This document shows positions 35,220 through 46,550 of a stretch of 64,000 nt of DNA, one piece after another (within the stretch, counting starts at the first letter, position 1; each line of letters opens with the position of its first letter). The position numbers and the translations under genes are program-made. The notes under the pieces are model-generated. The model was not told where the DNA came from. It did no database searches and saw only the letters and a program-made list of their open reading frames with translations. The DNA comes from Pollenia angustigena (lineage: Eukaryota > Arthropoda > Insecta > Diptera > Polleniidae), in NCBI GenBank assembly GCA_930367215.1, contig OV884056.1, positions 278,114,067 to 278,178,066 on the forward strand, in the 5' to 3' direction.

Positions 35220-35640
35220 CCGGTGCAAAATTTTGCCATGATATTGTATATGCTAAACAAGTTATCATCAAAACCAATATTTATGAGATGGCGTTTGAAG
35301 CTATTTTCGGGAGTGGTATTTGTATTGTTACTATGGTCAAATATGGACCGATTTTAAAATTTGGTTAGACAATGTATGTTGCCCTAAAATATTTTCTTGC
35401 AAAATTTAATCTAAATACCAGTATAATAAAATAGTTTATGGGTACAAAAACTATTCCGAAATAAAGTTTCTATGGGGGCCATGGAAATTATAAACCAATT
35501 TTCAATATTTTAAATAAGCGTCGGTCATATGACAATCAAGACTTAAATGCCATAAAATTATCTTCAAAATTGCGACCTGTACATCGTTAGATCGACTCAG
35601 AAAGTGATTTTGAGTCGATCATACAGTTAAAACTTGGGTT
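35220..35640 (-). repeat. Old INE-like or related relic
   Basis: 'ctatggtcaaatatggaccg', 'ctatgggggccatggaaatt' and 'catcgttagatcgactcaga' follow the order of INE-like landmarks but are much diverged. The last piece recurs at 43321-43345. Confidence 0.4.
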
Positions 35641-35690
35641 CAAGATTAATATTTGTTAGTGTTGCACACATAAGCACCAACATATAATAC

Positions 35691-36450
35691 CTTAGCGGGA
35701 AAACCGCCTTCTAGAAGGCATCCATAATCCTTCTTTTACCCGTTTGGACCCTCTACTTAACAATGATGTGACGTGTGTATAAAAATATATTTCCTAACTA
35801 ATTCGTAAAAGAAAAAATTAGGTATATCAAAAATTCTTTTGCTTTATTTTTAACAAATAGAAAAGGATCTAGAATCTCTTTCAAAATTGTATTTGTACAA
35901 AAGGGGAAGCATCATTGTGTCATACCGTTTAGTTTATACTTTTGCAAATATTAAATATTTCTTTGTGTGGGTGTTAGAAAGAATTTGTGGGCGATGTATT
36001 TATATTTGATTGTATTAACTCCAGACCTTCCAAAATATAAATGATGATTTTATTTTTATTAAGTGGCATTCCTTACTCCTTTCTTTGGGAATGAAAGAAG
36101 TTGCTACTCTTACGAAAACTTGTATGTATTTAACGTATCAGATGTAAAAGAATATTGTGTTTGTTTATTTTTATTGATAAAACAAACATTCCATTGACCT
36201 GCACGACGTTTTTAATATGTTTATACAAAACGCATAAAAGCAAAAATCCAATCTTCATATTCCCTTTTTAAAGTCTTTTATCTGAAAGCCTTTAGGAATG
36301 CCTGTAAAAAAAGAAAAGGGTGTGTAGGAGCTTGCTCCCATGACAACCTGTTTAAAAAATAAAATAAGTAAGAAATGCAGCGAGGGGTGCTTGTGTCTGC
36401 TAAATAAGTCCTTCTATTTGGCCTCTTTAATCATTATTTTTACCGCTGGG
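35691..36450. mobile_element. TIR repeat family (CCCAGCGG) copy 2
   Basis: Left 'tagcgggaaaaccgccttct', right complement 'cccagcggtaaaaataatga'. Internal blocks 'cctttctttgggaatgaaag' and 'gcagcgaggggtgcttgtgt' match the copy at 9976-11235. No coding frame, no firm TSD. Confidence 0.6.
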
Positions 36451-36776
36451 AAAGAACCTGTCAATAAATATTTATTTTACTTTCTTTTACTTTAAATTTG
36501 TTACAAATATTTTGTGATCTTAAAAGTCATCTCTTTCTTTGTTGTTGTTAAATCATTTATGTCAATAGATTGTAACGTTTCTTTGGAAAAATAAATAAAA
36601 ATCTTTTGTAGTATTTTCAACTTTTATTAAAAACAAAATTTTTTAATAATTTTCGTTTTTTAAGCAAAAAACACTGGTTAAATATGAACTAACAATAGCA
36701 CTGTGCAACACATTATATGTATACGTTTTCTTTTGTGAAATTTTTCATAGTACTTTTTGCCACTAACTAAATCCTG

Positions 36777-36978
36777 GGGGTAAATTATGGCAGTCGTGAT
36801 CGAATACTTTTTCGATTCTAAAGAAATTTTATTTCCGTCAATACTGAACGAATCATAATTATTTTTTAAGTGTTGTGAAAATTATAATAAATGCTTTTAA
36901 ACACTAAAAATAATGAATAGAAATAAAATTGCTTTCGAATCGAAAAATTATTCGATCACGACTGCTATAATTTGGCCC
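36777..36978. mobile_element. Palindromic MITE (GGGGCAAATTATGGCAG family) copy 1
   Basis: 202 bp. ggggtaaattatggcagtcg and complement of 'cgactgctataatttggccc'. The arms continue through 'tgatcgaat-ctttttcgattc'. The flanks share ctg (36774-36776, 36979-36981). The second copy (53862-54092) has the same 3-bp duplication, verified there against a reading frame. Confidence 0.75.
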
Positions 36979-37381
36979 CTGTTATGGTTTGGCTTGTTAA
37001 GCTGCCGTTCGGATTTTATGACCTCATGAAGATTTTGGCTAAATCTTGATTTTTTCGAAGAACATACTTTTGTAATTAATATGCCGGTGCCGCACAAAAG
37101 TTTTCTCTATCCCGGGTTCTGCTCATATATATTTTGGTTTTTAGTGCTAATTTAATCAGAGGAAGCCTGCAGTAACGTTTTTCATTAAGCCAGTGTGGCC
37201 GCCATCATTTGAAAGATTTTGATTTTGCTGCAATTCAAGCCTTTTTAAATAATTTATTGGATACTTCGTGATCATCGTTTTTACTAAGAGCACATTGAGG
37301 TTCTTGTGAATATTTAAGTTTTTAACCTACCAGGAGGCGGTGCACAGTTAAGTCCGAAAATTTTTCATTAATAAAGATTAG

Positions 37382-37663
37382 AGCCTGGTACTCTGTTCAA
37401 CATTTCACGTGAAATGCTGTCAAAACGCATATGAAAAAAACTTGTGCGGAATATCTATGAAATAATGTTGATAGAGTTGTACTCTGTTTATTCTGTGAAA
37501 AAGTTTCGAAATGTTGCAAAACAATGTCGCATACTTTTTAAGAATAAAAACGTCAAATTGTACAAACTCGCAAGATAGGTAACATTGATACATGTCAATA
37601 TTTTCGTGTGAAATAATAAATGTTGCTCAACATTTTTCACAAATTTGAACAGAGTACTAGGCT
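37382..37663. mobile_element. MITE, AGCCTAGTACTCTGTTC family, copy 1
   Basis: 282 bp. agcctggtactctgttcaac and complement agcctagtactctgttcaaa. Subterminal 'atttcacgtgaaat' palindrome. Flanks ttag/taag, so the TSD is unclear. Other copies at 37694-37860 (truncated), 38090-38584 and 48272-55316 (interrupted). Confidence 0.75.
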
Positions 37664-37693
37664 TAAGGCGAACTCATACACGTGACTGCACTA

Positions 37694-37860
37694 AGCCTAG
37701 TACTCTGTTCGAACTTGCGAAAAATGTTGAGCAACATTGATTATTTCACACGAAAATTTTGGCATGTATCAATATTGTCTATCTCGCGATTTTTCAAAAC
37801 TTAACGTTTTTATTAGTTGCGAGTATACAACATTATTTTGCGAAGGTAAACAAAAACCAT
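37694..37860 (-). mobile_element. Truncated AGCCTAG-family MITE
   Basis: Starts with the family terminus agcctagtactctgttcgaa and follows the reverse-oriented half (atgttgagcaacattgatta ...) to about 37860, then stops. Between it and copy 1, 37664-37690 (aaggcgaactcatacacgtg) resembles one end of the CAAGGCG MITE family. This end-on cluster suggests repeated insertion or deletion at one spot. Confidence 0.55.
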
Positions 37861-38030
37861 AGTTGGGGGTGGTGCACTTTATATTAATTTAAATCAACTT
37901 TGTACTCTCACTAAATAAAACTGCAAAAAACTAGCTTTTACTAATTTTTACCAGCTTTAGTGATGATTGGTATTTTTTCAGTAGCACTAAAAAAATTAAT
38001 TGGTATTGCAAATTGTTTCGCTATCACTAA

Positions 38031-38084
38031 GGCTGACTTCCAAAACGTACAAATATAAAGTTTGTATACAGTTTTACTACTGTA
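38031..38084 (+). mobile_element. Truncated Harbinger 5' end
   Basis: Exact 18-bp TIR ggctgacttccaaaacgt (38031-38048) preceded by TAA. The next 35 bases resemble the 5' subterminal region of the intact element at 26182. The sequence then runs into an AGCCTAG-family MITE. No genes remain. Shows that the family has moved more than once. Confidence 0.75.
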
Positions 38085-38089
38085 TTTTA

Positions 38090-38584
38090 AGTCTTGTAAT
38101 CTGTTCAAATTTATGAAAAATGTTGAGCAACATTTATTATTTCACACGAAAATTTTGACATGTATCAATGTTACCTATCATGCGAGTTTGTACAATTTGA
38201 CGTTTTTATTCCTGCAAAGCATGCAACATTGTTTTGCGTATGTAAACAAATCCCACATGTATTTTACAAAAAATAATTTATTTTAATAAAAAAGAAAGTT
38301 AATATGGATAAAAAACTGTTATCGGTTGTGTTATTTTAATTTTAATTTCTTATTTAGTAATCAGTTCATACTTTTTTGCTTTTGCTTAAAATTCCACGTG
38401 AAATAAGTGCAGTTTACATTATTTCGCAGTTGTAAAAAAATGTTGCCAGAAACATTTCGGAACTTTTTTACAAAATGAACAGAGTACAACTCTATCAACA
38501 TTATTTCATTGATATTCCGCACAAGTTTTTTTCATATGCGTTTTGACAGCATTTCACGTGAAATATTTAACAGAGTACTAGGCT
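38090..38584 (-). mobile_element. MITE, AGCCTAG family, longest uninterrupted copy
   Basis: 495 bp, from a diverged terminus agtcttgtaatctgttcaaa to 'aacagagtactaggct'. Serves as the reference that shows how the 48272-55316 copy is broken up (shared 'cacgtggaattttaagcaaa' on the minus strand). Confidence 0.7.
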
Positions 38585-38630
38585 TCAGAGAGAGAGAGAC
38601 AGAGTTGTTCTAGCTGCTCTTTTTTGTATA

Positions 38631-39071
38631 TGGGGGATTTCATGTCAAGTGAAACCCTCGTCTTGTGTTAGAAATTATTTTTTTTTATACATAATCCACT
38701 CGCATACCAAAAAGAGACCAAAACTACCTTAAAGGAAAAGACATAAGTTTTCTTTTGTGCAAAAAAAAACATTCCGGATAAAAAAAAATAAAAAAAAGTT
38801 TTAAATTTAAAAAAAAAAAAATTTTAAAGATTGGTCCAATAGCTATCGAAGCTACTTGGGACACATTTTACTAACACCAATAGGAAATAAGTTACATGGC
38901 TGAGAAAGAACACCTGTATGGCCAAAATATTAAACTTTGACCCTCTCTAACTAAGAAACTTTTTGACCGATCCTGTTGAAAATTTATGTCTAAGCTACTA
39001 TCCAATAGGTGCAAATCCGAAATGGGAAGACATCGATTTAAAAATTGGGTCACTTGACATGAAATCCCCCA
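38631..39071. mobile_element. TA-flanked MITE (TGGGGGATTTCATGTCAAGTG)
   Basis: Left tgggggatttcatgtcaagt, right complement identical over at least 22 bases. TA at 38629-38630 and 39072-39073. 441 bp with A-rich interior. Probably Tc1/mariner-type by target, not proven. A short (ga)n run lies just outside at 38585-38600. Confidence 0.8.
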
Positions 39072-39756
39072 TAGGTATGTATGTATTTAATAATACAATT
39101 TAAATTTAAATTGTATATCTCTCTGGATATTGTTCCAAAGGTAAAGCTTTTTTCCCGCAATATTTTTAAGTTTATGCAATTTAGATTAATTGTTTTTAAG
39201 TGATTTATTAATTTTTAATTTGTAACGAATTTACATAATAGACCACTGTGCACTTTTCAAAATTCCGATAGATGCCTACGTTAATATCTGAATTCAATCA
39301 ATGTTAAATTTTAACAAACAAATGAAGACAATGAAAAAATCAAATAGAATAGGAAAGTTCAAAAAATTGAAAAAAGCAACAAAAATAAAACGGTAGCATG
39401 GAAAAAACATTAGAAAATTGAAATAAAAAAGTAAAAAAAATATATAAAAGCTTTGACAGACTATCAAGTGAACAAGGTTATGTATGGTGTATTTATTTAT
39501 TTATTAAATTTAAATATTTATACAATAACTGTTATACCGTAGATATCAACTGCCGCCTACACTAATATTGTTCATTTACTTTAATAGTGTCATAACTCAA
39601 AAAGCACGATATTTTTATCAAAACTTTATACGGCTCTACTGAGCAATAGTAATTTTTGAACTATGAAACAAAACAAAAGTATTGTTTGAAATTAGGTTTC
39701 AGGAACGAGTTCTTTGTGTATAAAATTATATATGTAGATTAGCGTGGCCGTTAGTT

Positions 39757-40890
39757 GTATTTTTTTATTATTGAATCTTTCTTGTCGAAACAATTACCCA
39801 ATGTTACCGCTAATTAATTGCATTCAAGTGTCAAAAAAGCCTGCTAGGCTCAAAGTGTCGGATCTTTTCAGCCTCCGGTGACCTTCGAACTTTATTAGAT
39901 CCCGAGCGAGGTAGTTGGGATGGGCCATTAGTTTATCTATGTATTTGACTGAATACTTTTTAATTTCTTCCTGGATGGTAAAGATGTTAAGATCTCTGTG
40001 GATAATGTCATAATGGATATATATGTATATACCATGGGGCGCAGACAGTTTGCCGTAATATACTAGACTGGAATAATTGGATGTCATATGTCCATATTGG
40101 TATTATGATAGACTTGTATAAGAGAACTTTGTTGTCTAAGGATAAGTTTGAGTTTCGACCGATTAGCCAATGTAGTTGAGCTGCTTTTAGTTTCATAGCC
40201 GTTATTTTCGCTTCAATATGACGAGAACAGGTCAGGCGTCTATCTTTATGAATTCCCAAGTATTTAACATGGCTTTTTACCGGAACAGTGATGTTATTTA
40301 TTTTTACAGCAGGGCACGTTTGTCTTCTGAGGGTGAAAGTTAAGTGAGCAGATTTATCCGGGTTAACCTTTATTTTCCATTTTTCTAGCCAGGCTTCTAG
40401 TTCATTGATGTGGGACTGTAAATGCTGCGATGCAACTTTTGGGTAATGATTAACACTAATAAATGCTGTGTCGTCTGCAAACGTAGAAGTATGTGTGCTC
40501 GTGCTTGTTGGCATATCAGCTGTATATATAATATACAGTAACGGCCCTAATATGCTGCCTTGAGGGACACCAGCTGATATTTTCTTGGTGGGGGAGTATT
40601 GGTTTTTTGATCTAACCATGAATGTTCTGCCAGTTAAATAGCTCTCAAGGAGTTTGTGAGTGTTTTGTGAAAGCATTCGTGTTATTTTAATGATCAGCCC
40701 ATCATGGCAAACTTTGTCGAATGCTTGGGAAATGTCTATAAACAGTGCTGAGCAATATTGATTTCTCTCAAACGCTGATCTTATTTGGGTAACAATTCTA
40801 TGCACTTGTTCGATTGTACCATTTGCTCGGAATCCGAACTGATGATCCGGAATGATTGCGTGTTCATTAAGATAGGGTATGGAGAACTTT
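39757..40890 (-). pseudogene. Jockey-clade LINE, 5'-truncated RT fragment
   Basis: Reverse transcriptase of a non-LTR retrotransposon. Visible in order on the minus strand: FGFRANGTIEQVHRIV (about 40840), LFIDISQAFDKVCHDG, AGVPQGSILGPLLYIIY, TFADDTAF (catalytic Asp pair), VKYLGIHKDRRLTC and PIWTYDIQLF. A deletion/frameshift near 40040 then leads to IQEEIKKYSVKYIDKL and AHPNYLARDL. The TFADDTAF and YLGIHLDRRLTW type motifs are characteristic of Jockey. Endonuclease and ORF1 are absent. A short A-tail (complement of tttttttatt) near 39757 marks the 3' end. Inactive. Confidence 0.85.
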
Positions 40891-41167
40891 ATACATTAAA
40901 TCCCCCTTTTATATATATAAAACGTATATAAAATGTTTGGTATTTTGTTGTTATTTTCTAAAATATTAATTTTAGCAAAAAACTTTCCTCAAGGCTAATA
41001 TTGTCGACTAGAAGAGCTAAAATATTGTCATATATCATATTCTTGTAAAATGTTGTTTTTAAGAGATAGTCATATGAAAACAAATTACGAATATAATTTT
41101 TGTCAAGCTAATAGGGCCTAAATTTCTTCAATGTAAATAAAATTCAATTTTTAATTACAATATTTTG

Positions 41168-41212
41168 TTCCCGACGTTTCGTCGATTGTTTGTCGACTTT
41201 TTCAAGGGATTG
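41168..41212 (-). ncRNA. Degenerate hammerhead-ribozyme-like motif
   Basis: On the minus strand: ccc, ttgaaaa, a 5-bp stem gtcga/tcgac around caaacaa, then gaaacgtc and ggg. This mirrors the order CUGANGA, stem II, GAAA-C-GUC of minimal hammerheads found in Penelope-like elements and retrozymes. The first core box reads TTGAAAA and not CTGANGA, so self-cleavage is doubtful. No Penelope reverse transcriptase is nearby. Confidence 0.35.
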
Positions 41213-41860
41213 TCTATTTAAAAATTATAAAAAGACTTACAATATGAAAATTTAATCACATTAAAAAGTTTTAGATGTACTCAGGATCATACAAATATAA
41301 AAATTAATTTTAATATTAAAAAAATGCATATTACTTTAAACTTTAAATATATTACAGCTTAAGTAATGGCAACAATATAGCTCGCATTTATTTTGTTCGT
41401 GTCTTCCTTCATTTGAATAAATGGCTTGAAGGCAAACTTTGATGGGCGGACGCCCCCCCTAAAATACAACTTATCACTACGAAATTTTTTTGTATTTTTT
41501 TTTTTTTGCACAGAACTGAACCGATTTGGGGGCGAGAATATAACAAATCAACAAAAAGAAAATAATGGCCACCCTAATGTAGATACGAGTAAACCAGATA
41601 CTCCCACCATAAAAGGGACACCTTATAAAAGTACTTAGTTTACATCTTTATGCTAATTATTTTGTGTAGGTATAAATTAAATGGTTAAAATATATTTTAT
41701 ATGTATAATGCATATAAAATTAAGTATTATTAAATGAAAATTCTTAAATGTTGGATCTACTGGCACATAATTTTGCCAAGATATAGTTATAACAATATAA
41801 TCTCCCTTTACGGAAACCACCCTTAATCGGCCACCCCTTTTCAAAGGATAATGTTCCCTA

Positions 41861-43264
41861 CACTGAAAGAATTATGCTTCATGAATCTAATGAATCAATT
41901 TCATAAAATTTTGTTCATTAGTCCAATGAAAAACTGAATTACGGGAATGAAATTTTACAAATATAATGAACCAATTTCATTAACACTATGAAATTGAGTT
42001 TCGTAATTTCGTTAACATTTTTTCATTTTATTACGGGAGTGAAATTTTACAAATAAAATAAAACAATTTCATTCAAACTACGAAATTGAGTTTCGTAATT
42101 TCGTTAACATTTTTCATTAAATTAATGACAACTTATTATCTCTTTCAAAAGAAAAATTCAACTTTTTCATTAGTCCAATGAAAAATTTCCTTACGGGAAT
42201 GAAATTTTACAAATATAATGAACCAATTTCATTGACACTACGAAATTGAGTTTCGTAATTTCGTTAACATTTTTTCATTTTATTACGGGAATGAAATTTT
42301 ACAAATAAAATAAAACAATTTCATTAAAACTACGAAATTGAGTTTCGTAATTTCGTTAACATTTTTCATTAAATTAATGACATTTTATTATCTCTTTCAA
42401 AAGAAAAATTCAACTTTTTGTTATACATAATTTCAATGGGTTTTTTAAGATCAAAATGAGCTATTAATTAAAATATTTTAAAATTAATGAAAAAAAGGAA
42501 TCTGTTGTAACTTCATATTTTCCATGATAAATGTCACGAAATCAATAAAAACAATATAAAATTCTTTAACTTCAAAATACATCTAACTAAAAAAGGTTCT
42601 TCATATAATTGTTGTAAAAACGTTGTTTTAATTCAATTTTTAGCGGTAGACATGAAAATATATGATAAAATTGTAAATTTTAATGTTTAATAACATTAAT
42701 GAAAAAATTCATTGCGATAACGAAATACTGATTTTAGCTTAATGTAAAAAATATTTAGGTTCAAAAGCAAACAACGCAAAAGAAAAAACAAGAACACAAA
42801 ATTCTCACATTCTACTTTCTTAAATTGTTAATTTAAATACACAAAATTTACGCAGAAGTACCAGCCAGAAAGAAAGAAAAAGGCAGATGAAGCTCGTCGC
42901 GGCAAGCTTATAAAAGTAGAACATAACATGACGTAAACGAAATAAAAAAACAAAATAAAATTAATAAGACTTGAAACAGGAATAAAAAAAATAAAAATCA
43001 CAAAAACTAAAAACGCACATTGAAAAAATGGATAAAATAAATTGAAAATTTTTTTCAAATATAAAAACATTTATTTTAAAATAATAAAAAAGATTCTTTA
43101 GACGTTTGACATTAAAATAATGCAAAATTTTCTTTGATTTGATGAAACATTTCATTAACGGGGGGCTAATGTAATATTCTTCATTAATCCAATGACTTTT
43201 AGTGTAATTTTTCATTGGATTAATGTCAAAATCCATTGGATCTTTGAAGAAAATTCTTTCAGTG
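41861..43264. mobile_element. CACTGAAAG-terminated TIR element
   Basis: 1.40 kb. cactgaaagaattatgcttc and complement cactgaaagaattttcttca. TA precedes the left end, AA follows the right. The tip resembles the CACAGAAA and CACTCAAA classes in this window. It contains a tandem array (41914-42418). Long frames inside are Phe/Tyr-rich and look like chance. A short lysine-rich frame (KYQPERKKKADEARRGK, about 42863-42920) stands out but has no context. Confidence 0.7.
41914..42418 (+). repeat. Two-unit tandem repeat, 252-bp period
   Basis: 'ttcattagtccaatgaaaaa' starts at 41914 and 42166. Within each unit a smaller block, gaaattttacaaat...gaaattgagtttcgtaattt, occurs twice, so the array is hierarchical. 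Many 'attacg(g)gaatgaaat'/'atttcgtaatt' palindromic motifs. The units are very similar, suggesting recent duplication inside the TIR element. Confidence 0.8.
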
Positions 43265-43499
43265 AATTCGTCTTTTGTGTTTACATGGATAGAAAACCAT
43301 CCGCCCAAACATACGGACGGACATCGTTAGATCGACTTAATGTATAGGACCAACAAGCAAACTAAATAATCATCTCCTTTAATTCAAATATTTATTTGTA
43401 TTGTTATACCACATCTTACAAAAAACTATTTTTTGCTATGTATTGTAGTATAATTAGATTATTTTGTCATATTAAGACCATGTTAAATCAAACTAACTA

Positions 43500-44345
43500 T
43501 TAACAAAAGTAGTGGTTACGCTTATTTGGTCGAATAGCTTTAGAAATTGATTCCAAATCAATCGGTAAACCAGAGGGTGGATCAAAACCAACATAGCGGT
43601 ATGAGCTACATTCATCAGTACAAAAGCATAATGCCCTCTCCACTATTGTAGTGTAGGTAGAAGTAATGTTTACGTGTGACACATTAAATATTTTTTAAGT
43701 GTAGTTTTAGAATTCCTTATGGAACCAGAATATTCTTCCATATTTCTTAGATAAATTGTTCTTAGTTTAATTGCATTAAGAATTTAAACTCGTATTTTCA
43801 CTTGAAGTTTTATTATACAAATAGTAGTTTGTGTACAAACAAGCGATAAATTTTTTCCTTCAATTAGCGTTCAAACTGAATCAATATATTTCGTATAACT
43901 TTAGTTTTATTACATCGCTCGATTTCCTTTTATATTGAAAGTTTTTAAAAATATTATTAAAAAACCTTTTTAATATTTTAGGTAAAAATTATTCTCTTTG
44001 AATAAATTAATACATCGCACTTGTTCAACAATCCTGTATAATTTCAAAATTTAAAATTTTTCAGTAAAAGCAAAACAATGTTTTATTTTATAAAAAAGGA
44101 TAATGAAAATAATTTTTAAACCTAAATAAAACGATATTTTTTAAGCGGCTAAAATTTAATATTTCGTGTCGTTTTTTTTTTAAAAGTGAAAAAATTTTGA
44201 GTTAATACACTATTGTTGAACAAGTGTGATATGTAAAATATTAAGGTGTATGTACGTTTTACCTGTTTTAGAATTTTTTAGTACTTCCTTACCTCTTTTG
44301 GTGTTCGTTTTTGCCGTAGCATTTGAAATGCTGATGTTCACTGAA
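43500..44345 (-). CDS. Last two exons of an unidentified host gene
   Basis: Minus strand. Exon A 44293-44345 (53 nt) is preceded by a strong acceptor (ttatttattttttccag) and followed by donor gtaagg. The intron is 43643-44292. Exon B 43500-43642 has acceptor ctacaatag and ends in a stop at 43500-43502. The frame stays open across the junction (phase 1) and gives about 64 residues: SVNISISNATAKTNTKR from exon A, then VERALCFCTDECSSYRY and IDLESISKAIRPNKR from exon B. aataaa lies downstream near 43385. Three Cys in CFCTDEC and two N-glycosylation sequons hint at a secreted or lumenal protein. I do not recognise the family. Upstream exons are not found. Confidence 0.5.
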
Positions 44346-44710
44346 CTGGAAAAAATAAATAACACGAAACGAAATTAATAACTTGAACAAAAAAAGGAAC
44401 TTCACGGCATGCAATTAGTATCTAAATACCAAGTTAACAAAAGAATTAAGAAAATCAGCAGACAAATGAAAATAGATATGGGTGAATTTTTAAAAATTTC
44501 AACATGGTTTTGAACAACAAACTTATAATGTTTGTTCTTAAATCATAACAATTTAAAAACTTGAACTTTTGTAATAAAGTCGTTAAATATTTAACTTTCA
44601 ATAATGAATTGACTTAAATTTTAAAAGGTTCCAAAGGGTTTGCGTTGTGCTTCCATTAGATTATATTAAATTTGTAAGATAAAAGTGTAAGGATTTCTTA
44701 TATAAAAACA

Positions 44711-46550
44711 GTAAGAGTGCTACATTCGGCTGTGCCGAACCTTTGATAGCCTCCACGTACTTACAGTTAGAATATTTCCGAAGTGGGCTTTATTTGGGAG
44801 CTATGGTAAATTATGCGCCGATTTTTACAAAAGTTAACAGTGTGATTCCTAGTCTAAGACTGACCAAATTTTATTATAATAGCATTATTCATTGCGGTTT
44901 TACGCTTACTTAAGTGTTTCCGAAAGTGGGTTTTATATGAGGCCTATGGAGAAATAAGTACCGATCTTCACACAAGTTGACACTGTAATTTCTACTTTAA
45001 TGATACTGTAACAGACTGAATTTGAATATAAAATCATTATTTATTACGGTTTTAGGCGTAGCAAAGTGTTTTCCGAGGGCTTTATATGGGGCCTATGGTA
45101 ATTGGTGGACCGATCTGTGGTATTATTTCTACACAGAAAAAAAAACACTCTGGATAAATTAAGTTTTTTATACTAACTTTAAGTACTTTAAGTGGTATTT
45201 AAAAATTCAAGTACAAATAACACTAAAACGTACTTTAAACAAACCTAAATGGGATTACTTTCGAAAATCAATTCCGGAATTTCTTAAAATAAGTTTAAAA
45301 TTCTTAAATCAAGTGAAAAAAAACGATTAAACTTTTCGTTGGTAGTGCCACTCTGAGAGTAAATTAAAAAGTGAGCGTTTTAATCTCATTTAACTTATCA
45401 AAGTTTGTTGCAGAGACAGCAACAACACCACACACGTATTTAAAAACCGATTTGCTTGTTGTGTGTAGAAACAACAACAGAATAAGCCTAAAAGACTTTA
45501 TTTTCATGTTCAAAAAGTAAAATTTCGAACTCTTGCTTCTCATTTAGTTTACATTTCCCGTTATATATGTACATTAAGTTTTTAAAGAAAAACCCATATC
45601 GAGAATGATGCTGGTATTAAATAATTGAAATTCTGCAAAGTTGAAAACGGGTAAGTAAATCGATCATAATAAAATCCTCCCTGCGGGAAATTTGGGATTG
45701 AATAAACTTTATAATACTTGAATCAAGCGCATTTTAAGATTGGTTCAAACTTAGTTTTACCTAAATCAATCTTATTTTCGTATTATTCCAAGTACGAATT
45801 CAGGATTGAATATGGATAAGTAAAGAATTTTGCGATTGAAAATCCGTACTTGAATCAATCCAGAAAGTACTTATAAAGTGAGCTCACAAGCGCAGCTGTT
45901 TGCAATGATTATCTTCGAGTGTGACGTTTGGTGTAATTTTTTTTTGTTTATTTACTTTTTTTAATTAGGCATTTTGACATTTGCCGTCTCAATTCTAGCA
46001 ACAAAATGCCTGTTGTTTTTTCTATTGTTTCATTGTTGTAGTACTGAGGTCACTTTGTTAATACATTCAATAATCAATCTTTCTGTACTTAATTCAAGAA
46101 AATCCGTACTCATCATTCTATTAATACCGCTTCGGATTGATTTGAGTACAAATGGATTGATTTTTCTTTTGAGTGTAGTCATAAAGTGCAAATTTATAAA
46201 AAAAAACGTATATTAATACATGTGTGCAATCCGCTACTTTTTTACGGTTGTTGTTCCACATTTTGATTCACAACTCTTTTCCCACTAATCCGATTTTGCT
46301 GGATTTCAATCCCAAACTGGTTAGGAGAATCAGAAACAATTTGATACTAATACTGCACTTTTCATATGAGTCGATCGATACTGAGTGTGATTTCAACAGA
46401 GTGACAGACAGAAGGATATGGCTAAATCGACTAAGCATTACTCAGGTACCCAGAATATAGTTACTTTAAGGTGTCTTAGATGAATATATATATAAGTTTC
46501 ACATGAAATGCCACACTTTGTATACCCTCTTCACAGCTAGTTGTGGGACA
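44711..46550 (-). mobile_element. INE-1-like element, interrupted
   Basis: Left 'gtgctacattcggctgtgcc' hairpin at 44718-44745. 152-bp-type units at 44775-45120. Right part 46215-46550 with 'ttttgctggatttcaatccc', 'cccagaatatagttacttta' and the TATACCC half of the terminal hairpin (46521 on). A TA-flanked element (45132-46175) sits in between. Confidence 0.7.
45132..46175. mobile_element. TA-class element, sister of 33917-35217
   Basis: 1044 bp. cacagaaaaaaaaacactct ... complement cactcaaaagaaaaatcaat, with TA at 45130-45131 and 46176-46177. The region around 45880-46062 interrupts the order seen in the sister copy and has aaagtga-type inverted ends, so it may be one more small insertion. No coding capacity. 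Confidence 0.72.

Noticed and set aside
42828..43308. Overlapping 80- and 115-codon minus frames
   Set aside because: Low-complexity Phe/Ile/Tyr-rich translations of an AT-rich transposon end, no domain.
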